Positions 22,700 to 34,727 of a DNA stretch of 64,000 bases are shown piece after piece. This DNA is from Eutreptiella sp. 'Long Island Sound 2002' (lineage: Eukaryota; Euglenozoa; Euglenophyceae; Eutreptiales; Eutreptiaceae). The notes under the pieces were generated by a model. It was not told the DNA's origin. It saw only the letters and a list, made by a program, of their open reading frames with translations, and did not search any database. A program made the translations under genes and the position numbers. Position 1 is the first letter of the stretch, and every line of letters starts with the position of its first letter. Location: the NCBI GenBank assembly GCA_964036045.1, contig OZ038382.1, positions 73,332,687 through 73,396,686 of the forward strand, given 5' to 3'.

Positions 22700-24299
22700 G
22701 TTGGCGGCACAATCCCACAAGCGATGCCAAGGCCTTTATGTTGGGTCCATACACATCTCTATGGCATCCCAAAAGTGGTGCGTTCACGCGGTTGCACCAA
22801 TACAACCACAGGCCTTGGACTTGAATTCTTTTGTCTCGTGACAACATCATCAAACTGGGATAACCCCTTCCTTCTTCAAGCAGGTGCAAAGCATCCCGTT
22901 AAAAAAACACAATTTCCAGTGTATAACCTCTATGAAAGGGTGCATAGAGGTTGTCAGTTTACCGCCAAGCCAATCACCCAAAACTGCCATCTGCCTTGAG
23001 GCAACCAACAGATCACCGTTGACCACAAAACGCCGTCACTCAACTGCAAACCACAAGTAAATAGCTGCCAAATGACGGATGTTCTGCCACTTGTAGCCCA
23101 TAGACAAGGCTATGCCACAACACCTATCAATGTCACACAGCCGTGTGTTGTACATGTTTCAGAACCCCATTCCCCATAATTGCCCCGTAAGTCCCCCAAT
23201 AAGCACCCAGAATTTCCCCTAATTCCCCACGTTTCCCCACACTTCCCCCGTAATTCCCATAATTTCCCTCTTTGGGCAAGCAATGGTTGTTTGACAGTGG
23301 TGATCGCACAGTTCTGAACTTGTATGCGATCCCCCTCAGCCAAGCGCCCCCGGTTTTAACAGGTAGTGGTCTCGGGTTGTGGCGCCATGCCAACAACACG
23401 GGGTAAGTTGTCAGCTTCACCTCTTGCGTGCACTCTAAATGTGCAGGATTTAATGTAAGGCTGCACCCAACTGAACTCCAGGCAACACTTTTGCCACGGT
23501 CTCGTTGAACATTGCCCCCCACATACGGCATGCGCTCATTTTCTGCCTCATTGCCCAGCAGGTTTGCAGGCTACTACTTGCACATGGACCAACTCAACCA
23601 GCCCTGCATCTCCAATGCACATTTTGAAACGTGACATACATTTCAGATGCGTCTTTCTAATAGGCAGTAAACCCAGATCAGGACAAGATACAAACAGATG
23701 AGGGACAGTACCCTGGGAGGGGGGGCGTTTCTATCGAAAATGATGCTATGAGGGGTTTTGCAACCCGCCCCCCGCCCCTGGCCTGGGTTTTAGGCCAGGT
23801 TTTCATATTATCGCATGTACAAAGAGCCCCCTGTTGTCCTTGAATTCTACATCACAAAATTCAAGCTGCCTAAATGATGGTCATCGTTCATGTTGTTAAT
23901 AGGAATTAACAGGAATTTACAGCAAGAATCCTGAGAGGGTAAACACCCCATGGTTCCACATCATTCGCCATACTTCCACCGTAGGCCCCATTTCCCAGAA
24001 TTCCCCAAAATTGTACCATAAATTCCCATAATTCCCCGTAATTGCACCCCATAATGTCCAACATCCATAGGCGGACACACACTTATAGTTGCCCTTTATG
24101 AATTCTGGGCAATTCACTCGCCACCACCAAGTCCAGTTTACTCGCCAAGCTCGCCAAGCTATTCGCGCGCACGCAGCCCAGTACAAGGACCGGGTCCGGG
24201 CGTCACCCAGGCTCTTTACTCATCCAAGCACTTCTTCATCTCGTGGGGACGCCTCAGGCCTGGGCGACGCACCCAGCCCCCGTTGCAGATCTACAGGAC
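22700..24299. repeat. Intron tract with AATTCCC-type minisatellites
   Basis: No gene is supported. Two arrays of a degenerate unit, CCCCATAATTCCCC-like, lie at 23165-23280 and 23980-24055. Read on the minus strand they give Gly-Asn-Tyr-Gly pseudo-peptides. The tract is part of the 12.6-kb kinase intron. Confidence 0.6.
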
Positions 24300-24585
24300 C
24301 TGCGAGATGCGCTCTGCAACCTCCAATTCATACACCATCTTGGGCACCACCATGTCCTGCCCAGGATCGAACTCCTGGTCAGTCTTGAAGGTCTTTACAA
24401 AGACCTCGTTGCCGTTCTGCATGTCCGTGGCCGCCCATCCGTGCCCAAAGGTCCCGGAGTTGATGTATGTGTCCAGACGGTACTGCCCGGCGATCTCGGC
24501 GCCCATCACGAGCTCGGCAATGCGGTTCCTCGTCTCGGCTGAGGGGATTGGCGAGTCGTCGCGGTGCAGCAGATCGCTGGGCAAC
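24300..24585 (-). CDS. Protein kinase exon: N-lobe
   Basis: 286 bp, entering in phase 2 (acceptor GTGCCACTGCAG) and leaving in phase 0 (donor CAG/GTCCTG). After a linker (LPSDLLHRDDSPIPSAETRN) come GQYRLDTYINSGTFGHGW (glycine loop GTFGHG), NEVFVKTFKTD (VAIK-type Lys in FVK), and VYELEVAERISQ, which supplies the alpha-C Glu. These match kinase subdomains I-III in order. The next exon (11350-11658) continues with subdomain IV, so the two halves belong together despite the 12.6-kb gap. Confidence 0.88.
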
Positions 24586-24839
24586 CTGCAGTGGCACGAA
24601 AGTGCAGTGTGATGACAAACTTGGGCAGATATCGTGGCGAGTTGTGGTCACCGGTGCTATGAGATGTGGTGTTGCGCATGGTGTCAGCATAAACATGTCA
24701 TACCCCAGTTGGTACATGCATACACTTGCAACTGAAAAGTCGTGGGTTCAAATCCTGCTTCTGGTACCCTTTCTGGCGCTTTTTCTAGTGTTTTTTTCTC
24801 AGAATGACCCCTCTGCAACAGTGGTGGTCACTGGCAAAG

Positions 24840-25121
24840 TTAAAGCAGTGATTGCGCGCAAGTCAGAACTCCATTGTTGTTGAACAACCAATACTTCCCA
24901 TACTTTGCGTTGACCCAAAAAAAAAGGCTTGGCCGGGCTTGGCGGACACACAGTTCACAAATAACCCAATCGTCAGCACAATCAGAATGCTTCTGTTGAA
25001 GGGTACAACGATCCAGCTCGGCTAAAGACAAAACAGCAACAGTCTCAGCATTCTTGGAGTGGCATACATTACAAGGCATAGTCTGGTCAAGAGCATAGGG
25101 GAGGGCAGGAAAAAGAGACAA
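24840..25121 (-). pseudogene. Cys-rich fragment, possibly element-derived
   Basis: A minus-strand frame with CNVCHSKNAETVAV, CTLQQKHSDCADD and ICELC shows paired CxxC motifs suggesting a zinc-binding segment. It resembles in style the CYKC...CVMC segment at 53.7-53.9 kb, but I see no clear homology. It has no splice sites linking it to the kinase frame. Confidence 0.3.
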
Positions 25122-25663
25122 ATGCGTGCCTACTATTGCCTATTTCTGTGGTATGGTTCTGAGAACCCACTGTACGGGCCACTGTGCGGGGCTATACGGG
25201 GAATACGGGATTCCCGTAGGGGGGGAGGGTTGTTTGTGGCTGTTAGGTTTGCCCACTGTCACTTGGGTGGCACTAGGGGCACCCACCCAGGAGCGCCAAC
25301 GGACAGGGGGGGGGGGGGGGGCAACACAACCACACAGAATGCGGGAGACACACTAGGAGGGACGAGGGCGAGTGCAGCAGACAAGGAGGAGGGGGGCAGC
25401 GAGGCAGGGAAGGCAACCAGGACAGCAGGGACATGGAACCAGAAAGTAGAGGATGGGAGAGCATGCGCATGGGGGGCAGGGACAACACAAGGGATGGCCT
25501 GGCCAGCCAGCCCCGTCGCTACCGGGTGCCAGGGCAACCCCTGCTCAACCGGCATAATGCGGCGGGTGTCTCCTGTAGCCAGATGGACTGTTTGCGCAAC
25601 AGGAGGGGGAGCCCACCTGGGGCAGACCAGCCCTGAGGGGGAAAGGGACAACAAGGGCCCCCT

Positions 25664-26349
25664 AGAGAACGCTTTCTGCGCGCCGCAGGTGCGCCGCAGG
25701 GTTTGAGAAACCCGTTTTATTGCAGACTGTTCCGGAAACAAACCAGATAATTGAGAAATAGCACATGTTGATCTTTTGACACCATCGCTACATCAATGTG
25801 AAGACTACGGCCCCGGCTCAACGTGTAAAGCGTGGTAGGGAAGTCTCACCCTTCTACTGTGGTAAAGGAGGAGGGGCGTTACTCCCTCGGTCAGAAGTAG
25901 CAGAGCCCCAATAGCAAGGCCAGCGGCTCCGCCTAGAAAGCAGATGGATCGGACACAATGCTCGATGTGGGTGGCGGCGGCCCGCGCCAGGGGCCCCTTG
26001 TCCGCGGGCTGATGATTGCATCTAACAAGTGTTCCCGGCTACTGGTGAGAAATCAATGGCTCCCAATGTTCAGCACGGGGACAAAATCAGAAATGGCCCA
26101 CATGTGGGCATAGTGGCTACCTAACCCTTGCCCCCGGGTTGACACCCCGTAACATAACCCGTGCCTTCTCGAGGTCCCCATGGTAGGGAGAGAGCAATGT
26201 GGCTACATAAAAGGGCCATGTTATATGGTACAACTGGGCACCAAGCCCCCCGGGGAGCACAACAAGGTGGAATCTAAAATGCTCCACAAATTAGGCAGGT
26301 TTCCCAAACTGCGCGCCGCACGCGCCGCAAGAAAAGCATTCTCCTAGCC
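25664..26349. mobile_element. Fold-back (MITE-like) element with ~50-bp inverted ends
   Basis: The left end (25664-25716) reads CTAGAGAACGCTTTCTGCGC, then CGCCGCAGG and a GGGTTTGAGAAACC core. The right end (26290-26349) is its imperfect inverse, ending AAGAAAAGCATTCTCCTAG. The ends align with about 80% identity by eye and enclose about 570 bp with no coding signal. Flanks read CCC on both sides, a possible 3-bp target duplication. It lies in the kinase intron between exons 30112-30323 and 24300-24585. Confidence 0.65.
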
Positions 26350-26576
26350 CACACCCCACACCAACACCAGCACCCCACCCAAGGGCGTCCAGGTCCCCCC
26401 CACCCCATCCATGGTCCCCCCAGCCCGACCCAGTGTACCCATGCACAACCATTTCGCACAACAGGAACAGTGGCCATCGAGGAGGCTTAGTGACCCCACC
26501 AGAGGATCGGCCGGGAGATCAGACTCTCAGTGGGCCGGCAGGGCCCCTAAGGAGTCACATGAAATGATGAGTGTGC

Positions 26577-26830
26577 GCAGGGGATGGGGCACCCAGAGGG
26601 CCAACCTTGGCGCCCTACAGCGCAAGGTCTTGGTCTGCCTCTGCTCAGGAGACCCAGCACCCAGTGGGCCACCACTGGGCCCTGAGGCGTTCTGTGAAGT
26701 CACCTGCGCAAGGGATCAGGCACCCAGGGAGTCAACCCTAGGGCCCCTGCGGCATACTGCCATTGTTCGTCTGCACCCAGGGGATCCAGCACCCAGTGGA
26801 CCACCGCTGGGGCCCTAAGGCGCCCTGTGG
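26577..26830 (+). repeat. Tandem ~65-bp repeat, about four copies
   Basis: Successive units share a GGGATCAGGCACCCAG core, then a GGGCCACCACTGGGCCC-like core, then CTGAGGCG (e.g. at 26580, 26648, 26711 and 26777). Two perfect copies of a 23-bp unit (core ACCTCCGACAAAACCAGG) follow at 26859-26904. Plus-strand ORFs here are repeat artefacts. Confidence 0.75.
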
Positions 26831-26904
26831 AAAGGAATGGTGGGCCAGGCAAGGGAAGGAACCTCCGACAAAACCAGGATGGAACCTCCGACAAAACCAG
26901 GATG

Positions 26905-29190
26905 GGCAGAACCTTGGACGACCACGCGGTCACAGTGCAGCCGAAATCACCCGGGACACCATGTAGGCGTGCACGCCACCCGTGTCAACCATGAAGTGTA
27001 CGCTACCCGCAACCAACAAGGAACACGCCCTGCGCACGTGCAACCCGCGGAGTGGGGGAGTGTATGTGGTGGACGGCTGGGACAATACGTGGAGGAGCAG
27101 GGCACCTGGGCCTCACGCACTCGGAGACGCAGCAAGGCGGGGTGTGGACGGCCTGAGGACGGAGGTGTGTGGACAGCAAAAATAGTCACACGACCCCCGC
27201 AACAACCCGCACGACTCCAATACGCCATCTACTGGACGCCGCTGACGCATCCAGCACGGCCCCAGCACACCATCCACTGGGCTCCACGAACGCGGAAACG
27301 ACACCAGCAGGAGCACTGGCCGCAGCGGCCGACAGAAAGCAGCGACCCGACGCAACATGCGAAGGGAAGAACGGGTGACTGTCCAGAGTCCCATAAAGAA
27401 ACAACAACTAGATGGAATGTCACACAGGGGGGTCGTGGCAAGTGTTTACTAGTGCAACCCGGAAAGCAGCCAAAAATCCTTTGTGGCACGCAACTCTATG
27501 CAACCCAAACCAGGGAGCATCACCCTTCGAGGCAGGCCATAGGCGGCTGAGGGGCCTCCATCGCTTCTTGCCGACAGTTTGGGCTGTGGCTCGCCCCCCT
27601 GACCCATTCCACGAGCCGTATCAGCCCGGGGCGATGCGGGATCGGAAGGGCGCCCTGGTCCAAATGGACGCATGCAGCAGATGGACAGTCGAGGACAAGG
27701 GACCCCGGCGAGCAGTCCGGGTGTATTTCAAAGGCTTCACTGCGCCCGTCTCCTGCAGGGTAAGCGGTGGGCATTCAGGGGTAGTGTGCGGTGCCCTGAC
27801 AGTCGGAGCCGGCGGGCGCTTCAGATCGCATGGAAACTCGAATGCCACGCGACAATCAGCTTTGGTTACCTCGATTTTCGGATTTTCGTGGTTGCATTCC
27901 ATTCGAAGGGGCCCTGGTTTGCCATGTTTAGGTCGGGACCGCTCGCGGCTGGCTGGGGGGGGGGGGGGGTGGCTAAACCCCCCCTCCGCCCGCGGACACA
28001 CATTTGGTCCATTGCCCCAACCCTTCATTCTTAGATCTTTGCAACGAAGCCATTCTCAATGGGCTGCAGCAGTTTTGACCGCCAAGCAATGGAAAGCACT
28101 CTTGTAATGCTGTCTCTGGCTGTCCCAAGCATCTGCGGCCAACGGCAGACAATTGTGCCACTCATGTCACAAGATCCGGAAACTACCAATATTTTGCATG
28201 AACCACTTCAGATTTTCATGGATTCCTGACCACCAGCCCCATTTTCATTTGGTTAAGCAATGCGGTCACTCGAGCTACTTGAGCTTGGACAACAAGTGGC
28301 TTGCACAAGAGGGGGTGGGGAGAGTTGAGGGCTTCGCCCCTCACCCCCAATCCCCCATTGGTTGTCGCACAACACGATCTTGGCACGTTTGATATTTGTG
28401 GGGATGGAGTGCAGAAAACTGGACCGCGCAGTTGGGGCCTTAATTTCCGTAAGAATCGGCAGACTTTGCTCCGTCATGACCTCTGGTCAAAGCAATGCCG
28501 CCTGCCCCCCCGCACGAGGATTTCCGCACAACGCTGACTGTCCCGTGGGCGGTGGGCTCGTCACGGCCCTGTTGCAACCCCGTGTCGCTCCTTGCCTCCC
28601 TTTGTGCAACCCCCCCCCCACCCTGTTCGGGGCAAAATTTTTCCACTGTACGGACCACTGTGCGGGGCGGACCATTTTTGGTAAAAAAACCCTGAGCAGG
28701 ACATTGCGTAGTGACCCCAAACCCCAAAATATCTTCAGAATCTATACCACCAATTAGCATGTGCTCCAAATCTGCAAACTGGCCTATCACTGGTGTTTGT
28801 TGGGGTTGTGTTGTGAGTGTTTGTGAGTGTCATACAATGTTGCTCTTGTGCCTTCTGGGCTGCTGAGGCGCTCCTCGTTTGAGGACTTCACTCCGGGCTG
28901 TCCAAGCCTCGGAGCTAGGGACTCGTGTGAGTCCACCCCTAGTTGGTCGTGTGCAGTGACCACCAATGGTATGACGCTGTGTCATAAGCGTGCCCAAGGC
29001 CCCTGCACTAGGCCCTGGTGACAGAAGTTAGCTACTCGTGGGCAGTACATGTTTTAGGACGCTGCCCAATGGGCAACCGCGTCACCGGCTGCCAACCCCC
29101 CGCAGGGGCAACCCCCTTACTTAGGTTTGGGCTGGCTTTTCTTCCCGATGTGGTCGGGATGGTGTTGGCTCCCCGGAGGGCCTCAGGGAA
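26905..29190. other. Intron tract without supported genes
   Basis: High-GC sequence with scattered G runs (27957-27968) and a phrase ACTGTACGGACCACTGTGCG at about 28645. A near-identical phrase (TACGGGCCACTGTGCGGGGC) occurs at 25173-25192. The two copies may mark a repeat family. No open frame here has convincing protein character. Confidence 0.4.
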
Positions 29191-29199
29191 GCATCCCTT

Positions 29200-29760
29200 C
29201 TGTGTTGTGTGTATTTGTGTGGCCCTGGTTGTCGTGTGTGTGGGGGGTGCGGTGTTGGCGTTGGGGTGTGGGGGTCGTGGGCTTCTGGTGATGCTCTGCG
29301 TGTGTGCCTTGTTTGTTGGCAGTTGTGTGTGGGTGGGTTGCCCGCGTGGTGGGTCTGGCGCCCGCCCTGGGTGTTGGGTGTTGGGCTGGTGTCGGTGTTT
29401 GTGGCGAGTGCTATGGCTGTCCGCCGCCGTTGCTGCGGTGCGCTACTTTGCTTTGCTCTGCGGTGCTATGCGCTGCGCTATGTTGCCCCTGTACACGTGT
29501 GCTCCTCTAGAGTATGTTGTGCCACACTGCTCCTCTGTGCGCCTCTGTTGGCTCTGTGTGCTTGGGCGTTGCGCTGCCTTGTGCTTTTCTGGTGTGTGCT
29601 GCGCTGCGCTGTTCTGTTGTGCGCCTCTCTCGGCTCTGTGTGCCTGGGTGTTGCGCTGTCCTGCGCTGCTCTTGTGTGTGCTGCTGCGTTGTTCCATTGT
29701 GCGCCTCTGTGGGCTCTGGTGGCTCTAGGGTGCCGCACTGCGCTGTGTGTTGTGCTACAT
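29200..29760 (+). repeat. GT/GC-rich tandem repeat, ~82-bp unit
   Basis: Units containing TGTGCGCCTCTGT, GGCTCTGTGTGC and GGGCGTTGCGCTG recur at about 29535, 29615 and 29698, with one stray copy near 29930. The upstream part is TG-rich low complexity. The Cys/Val/Leu-rich plus-strand frames over this tract are artefacts. Confidence 0.75.
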
Positions 29761-30111
29761 TAACAAAGAATGGCAGCCACAGCTACATGGGCAGAGCCAC
29801 ACAGCTCTGCGGGGGCCAAGTCCCGATAACCTCGAAAGCACTTGGATGCCGCCACCCACCCACAGGCGGGGCAGGGTCCAAGCACCTGGGGCCCACCAAT
29901 GAGAATTGCACGCAAATCTCATTTGTGCGCCAGGGCTCTGTGTGCCTGGGCGTTGCGCTCAAGGCCTCATCCTGAACGATGGCAAACGATACCGAAGTCT
30001 ATTGGAAACTTCTTTGAACAGAGGGGAAGGGGGGGGGGGGCTGCGTCAATGGGGCAAGGCTGTGGCGGGCAGCACCTGGGGTCCTGGTCACGGGCTGCAC
30101 GAATGTGGTAC

Positions 30112-30323
30112 TCACTGATGATTAATTTGTTGGCCAAGAACACGACGTCCGTGAGCAGTGCACGCACATCTGCGTCCTCTGCGTGAATGAGGGGCAGCAG
30201 CTCTTTGGAGTAGGGCCCCTGCTGGATCAGCTCGTGGTAGAGCTCCATGCACACGTCCGAGAATAGCTTCACAGCTGCCTGCGATGTGGTCATGCGGAGG
30301 CAAACCGATCTGAATGATTCGGT
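30112..30323 (-). CDS. Kinase-gene exon: helical segment
   Basis: 212 bp, in phase 0 at the acceptor (CCCCAGCATTGTGCAG) and phase 2 at the donor if GTACCA is used. The nearby GTGAGT would be more canonical but breaks the frame into the next exon. The protein begins TESFRSVCLRMTTSQAAVKL, then MELYHELIQQGPYSKELLPL, and ends DVVFLANKLIISE. It is strongly helical with heptad-like hydrophobics and matches no family I recognise. It directly precedes the kinase N-lobe exon. Confidence 0.7.
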
Positions 30324-32095
30324 CTGCACAATGCTGGGGACTGCCGTGCAGGGGGGGGCTCTGGCTGTGGCATTGGCTTTGACAGTCGGCTGCATGAAAT
30401 GTGGCTGATCACATCCCCCTGGCCTTAACAGCACGCATCGCACTGCAGCACGCTCACATCCCTTGAGGGAGATGCAATTGCATGCAATGTTCTTCAGGGG
30501 TCTTTTGGTTGGTGAATCGAGGATCAAAACTGAGTGAAAATCCCTGGCACCAGCAACCAAAAAATACCTTGCAGTGTTGCAGAAATGGAGGTGCCAAGCC
30601 GTTGTCGAAAATCTGTAACGACAGAAACACCGCAGCTTCAGTCTAGCCCCATCCCCCCCACCCCACCCCGGATGCAGGTTTGTATTCCTAGGCACTTTGC
30701 CCGTGGTGTTGGAGGTGGGGATTGCTCACCCCCCGCACTCCCCCCCTACCAACGGAGAGCAGCAGAAACACTGCACCGCCAAGCATCCACCGTCTTGGAG
30801 GCATGCCTCTGCAAAACACAATCAAGTGCGTTACACCGGCTCTTTGCACGGAGGCTCATCGAACTACGGAATCCTGCCAGCTTCGGCAGGAGTTTTTCCA
30901 ACGGTGCTATGCGAGGGTTGAGAGAATCAAGCACTCATGAGCGGTCTGAGACACCCCAGCCCTGTCGTCGTCGTTGCTTCCCTGCAAGGGGGATGGGGGT
31001 TGGTGGACGCTTGTTGCCCATTTTTCGTTAGGTTGCAGAGCGCGGTTGCAGATAGCTTGCTAACATCTTCCCGCAGTGTGTGCGACATATTGAGCAGAGA
31101 ACATCGGCCACTTGCCTGCCAGCAATGTGTTGGGATCCCCCCCTGGCCCCCCAGAATGAGACTAAACGACCCGACAGTACCCTTGCATTGACGGCAATTG
31201 CTGTAAATGCTCTAAGCCCCTGACACCTGTCCTGAGGTGTACATAATGTGGCGAGGCGCATTGCGGTGCAAGCAACCGGGTAGGAGAGCCGCACAGGTGT
31301 GACAGACAGTGCCCCAAGGGCAGGATAAGTGCCATGACGAGGGAATTCTAGTGCACATACCCGTGCTTGCACACCTGGTCTACATATTTGGGCCCAATAG
31401 TGGTCTGCAGGGGCTGGGGCGGGCAGTGGCATAGCCAACCGAGCCTGTTGGGCTCAGTGACTCGCATGGCATACTTGGGTGTGGAGTGCTCATGCTTTCC
31501 TGCGGTTGTGGTTAACGCTGGTAGCAGCAGTATTTTGGCCCACTTTAGTGCTGTTATTCTTCCCCGCACACGAATCTGGAACCTCGCTGAGGGCCCAGGC
31601 CTAGGGTGTCCGCTAACCGGGCGTATCGGTGATTGCTTGACAGGCCCCCGTAGAGGTGTGCCTCCAAGTGCAGGAACTCAGAAGCTCCACCACACGGGCC
31701 ACCATTGTCACATGGTGCTGCGCCTCCGCCAGGCTAGGTCACTCGCTGGGGATAGTGAGTTGAAGAGGGTATACCTTTTGTTGTTTGGGTGTTACCATGA
31801 AAGTTTCTGGATATTGTGTGGGTAAGGGCTGGCGAAATATGTGACCGTAGGCATACACCTGAACAGAGCAGCGGTTGATCAGTAACCGCCCTGCCAGTGT
31901 CAGCTCACCGTCGATTGCGGTCGGGTGACCATCATCCTGCAAGGCTGTCATAAGTTGAATCAACAGTCATACCGCAAGCAAACCCTGGTTTAAGGTGCGC
32001 GCGCGCGTCGGGGCGGGGGCGGGTCAGGGTTTGGGAGGCGCGGGGAGGGCGAGCAGAGGCAGCCTACTGCAGGAACGGACAGCAGGAACAGGGCC
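30324..32095. other. Intron tract without supported genes
   Basis: Part of the 4.4-kb intron between exons 34728-35030 and 30112-30323. A plus-strand Cys-rich phrase (GNCCKCSKPLTPVLRC then CGEAHCGASN) at about 31190-31280 looks like a decayed zinc-knuckle or retroelement fragment, interrupted by stops. Nothing else is supported. Confidence 0.4.
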
Positions 32096-32598
32096 TCAAT
32101 AGGTCAGGTGTGGACCCGCCACTTAGCTCCAGCCGCGCCTACCTCACGACCTTCATTGAGTGCAATGCAGTTCTTGTCCCTTCCCTCCGCCCTGAATGGG
32201 GTAAGAGTTGGGCTGCCTCTACAGGGTTCTGGGCTTTGTCGCCTTTGTGGACTGAGTTCGGGGCGTAGCGTTTGATTGTGTCCCACTTTGGTGTCCGCCG
32301 GTGCATTGGTATGCTTGCTGTCGCTGGCCCCTCTCGGCCACATACCTGTGTGTCGGGTACTCCGGGTCAAGGGGGGTGTGGGGCGGTCAGAGGTCACCCT
32401 CATGGGCCACTGCCACTAGCCCTGGGTTATTCAGGTCCTTAGGATTTAGAAACCCCAGTGGGTACCGGCTTGTTTGGAGGTCAACATACAGCCATACAAG
32501 GGGAGGGAAGGGCAGCGTCTGCACGCCTGCATGAGGAGAGGGTGTGTCTGCAGGAGCTGCTTACTGTTGTTCCCTTGGGAGGGGCATAATTTACCTGA

Positions 32599-32669
32599 GG
32601 CGGCCGCTGCCCGAGTGGCAGCGCACTCGGCGCCAGCCGTGAAGGAGGCGGTTCGATCCCCGCTGTCGC
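32599..32669 (+). other. tRNA-derived (Pol III promoter-like) sequence
   Basis: TGCCCGAGTGGC (32608-32619) resembles a Ser/Leu-type A box, and GGTTCGATCCC (32650-32660) matches the B box, with spacing like a type I tRNA. A D-stem GCTG/CAGC and a T-arm can be drawn, but no good 5-bp anticodon stem or complete acceptor stem forms. I read this as a pseudo-tRNA or SINE head rather than a working tRNA. Confidence 0.45.
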
Positions 32670-32944
32670 CGATGGATCAGTGGGGTCTCCCATCGATCCC
32701 TTTGAATACCGGACGGGGCCTCCCGTCGATCCGTCTGAGTACAGGTGGCGGCGCGCACTGCTACAGTTGTGTGTGGTGCCACGGTGCGTTTTCTTTTTGG
32801 GGGAGTGGGGGTAGCTAGGGGTAAAAACAGACGAGACCTCCACCCAGACGAGACCTCCACCCAATCCGCCGGTACCGGCGGTGGCGCGGGCTGATGTAGG
32901 GGTGGATGGTTCCAACGATGCCCACTAGAGAGCTCTACTTGCAG

Positions 32945-33022
32945 GGGACCCAAGAGCGACAGCTCCCGGGATTCGGACCCCCGCACTGGACGACTGAAGA
33001 CTACCGCTCTCGCTATTGGGCC
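32945..33022 (-). other. Second tRNA-like (A/B box) sequence, opposite strand
   Basis: On the minus strand TAGCGAGAGCGG (33015-33004) and GGTCCGAATCC (32979-32969) are in A-box/B-box order. The two boxes are about 7 nt closer than in a normal tRNA, and the stems are incomplete. It points toward the copy at 32599-32669, giving a convergent pair inside the LINE copy 2 region. Confidence 0.4.
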
Positions 33023-34727
33023 GTCTATGTCTCTTACCGGTTTTCCTGCTCCGCTAATCGACGGGGGGGGGTTGTCTAGGGGGATTCGCGGGCTCAGACT
33101 TGGAATGTCTCGCCAAGTGCACTACGGTGTGTCAAACAAAGGGCGACTGAGGTCTGGCGTCCCACACCGTGAACCCTCTGTGCTGCACGTGCCCGTGGAG
33201 GCTGTTGCTGGTGATCTGGGCGCCAGCCAGACCTCATCACAACTTACTGGGGAGGGTGGGGAGGCTGAGGAGGGGAAGAGTTCCTGTCGGATGCCACGCA
33301 TGGGTGTCGCCCATGGTGAGCGGGAGACCGCTCGTGACCGCCATCCTGAGGACGGCTCTATACGATCTGTGGAATAACATGGCCTCTTGGAGGCCGGGGT
33401 GCAATCTTCAACTTCCAACAACGGTGTGGCTCCCTGTCCGTTTCGCCGCGCGGGGGGGGGGGGGGGCTGCTGCGCGGCGGCGGATCTGCTGCCCGCTCTT
33501 CCGGAGAAAACATGGGGGGTTCATCCAGGTCTGACTCCTCTTCCTGTTCCTGTGCCTATCCCTCCATCTATGGGCGTCCAGCTGTGGTGACATAGCCTCG
33601 GAGAAGGGGGGATTTTCTGCGCCCCATGTCAGCCAGTGTGCCAGTGTGTGTGTTGCCCACAATACCAACATGGGAGGGGACGTGCATCCGGCGCACTGCT
33701 GCACCGGCCTGTTCAATTTCCTGGAGCAGTTGCTCCCACAGGTCCACATGCCCCACCGGACCTCGTGAGCCCTGCCAGTCGTGGCGCCGCCATTTGCTGG
33801 CTTTGCTTGTAGCCCCCATGACGACCAGTTTCGAGTCAATGTGCGCTTGTGAGCTGTTCTGTGGCGAATGGCATGAATGGCAGCCAGGAGCTCCCCCCTG
33901 TTGTTTGTTTGCTTTTGATGGACAGGGATGCATTGTGTTGTGTCCCTGTGATCCCCGAAAAATACCCCGAATCCCCCCACCATGCACGCCTCAGGGTGGG
34001 TTTCCGACGAACCATCGGGATAGATGGCTTCCCATCCCTGTGCAACATACTCGTCAATGATCTTCTGGTGTGCCGCCGCCATTGCAGGGCCATAGATTTC
34101 CTTTTTGCGCTTTTTGGGGCGTGGGTTGCGGAGCCTGGGGGGGGGAGGGTTGCGGCTAGTTTAGCCTGGGGTGCTGTAGACTGCATGTCTCCTTTAGAGA
34201 CGTGATGGCAGTGTGCATGTCCCGTACTTCAGCTGTGGGGAGGGTGGGGGCCGGGTGCTCGTGCCAGCGCGCCAGAATGCACAACCATTGCGTAAGGAAA
34301 ATGTCCCATGTTGGAGGGGTGTCACGAAATTTGACAGCATTGCGCAAGTTCCAAGACGCCATAATGGCTATCCACGTGACCAGGCCCAGTGGACTCTGCA
34401 GGGACAAAACCGGCAAATCCCAGAGGAGGACCTCCGGGTCTGTCTCCGTGGTATCTTCAAAAACCGCTGGCCCCATGCATTGCGCTGCTACGTGAAACGT
34501 GGGGGGGAGGAACCGGCACTCCATGAGGGCGTGCCACATATCTTTTGGTTTACCATCAATGAGGCAATGTGTGTGTTGTGGGAGCCAGTTGGCAAGCCTG
34601 GTCCCTACGGGCAGTTTCTTCCACAAAGCTGTTTGTATAAACGAGTGATGTTTGGGCGGTACGGACAGCTTAGTCCAGGAAGAGGGACAGGGGGATGTGG
34701 AGCATGAGAAAGACACGATGGCCGGAC

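Larger units (their letters stand above)
32096..34727 (-). mobile_element. LINE-type retrotransposon 3' portion, copy 2 (zf-RVT + RNase H)
   Basis: In minus-strand order, a reverse-transcriptase-associated zinc-binding region (HTHCLIDGKPKDMWHALMEC) comes first. A linker follows, then RNase H with the full acidic set: WEAIYPDGSSETHP (Asp), TNNRGELLAAIHAI (Glu), HIDSKLVVMG (Asp, after a frameshift) and RRMHVPSHVGIVGN with the following TLADMGRR. A 3' region shared with copy 1 extends to about 32096. The RT domain itself is missing, so the copy is 5'-truncated, as is usual for LINEs. Its upstream edge abuts kinase exon 34728-35030 within about ten bases. Frameshifts make it inactive. Confidence 0.85.

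Noticed and set aside
25059-25706. 215-codon plus-strand Gly/Arg-rich ORF
   Set aside because: Purine-rich low-complexity tract with a G16 run; it is mirrored by minus-strand Pro/Leu frames.
27412-28107. 231-codon plus-strand ORF
   Set aside because: The opposite strand is equally open, composition tracks GC, it crosses a G run, and it has no recognisable motif.
29200-29760. Plus-strand 236- and 184-codon Cys/Val/Leu-rich ORFs
   Set aside because: Low-complexity GT/GC tandem repeat; both frames are open and there is no protein-like motif.
30112-30124. GTGAGT as the donor of the 30.1-kb kinase-gene exon
   Set aside because: It is more canonical than GTACCA, but it leaves phase 1 and puts the next kinase exon out of frame; GTACCA keeps the domain open.
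32599-32669. Functional tRNA-Ser/Leu
   Set aside because: The A and B boxes are good, but the acceptor and anticodon stems do not form properly.
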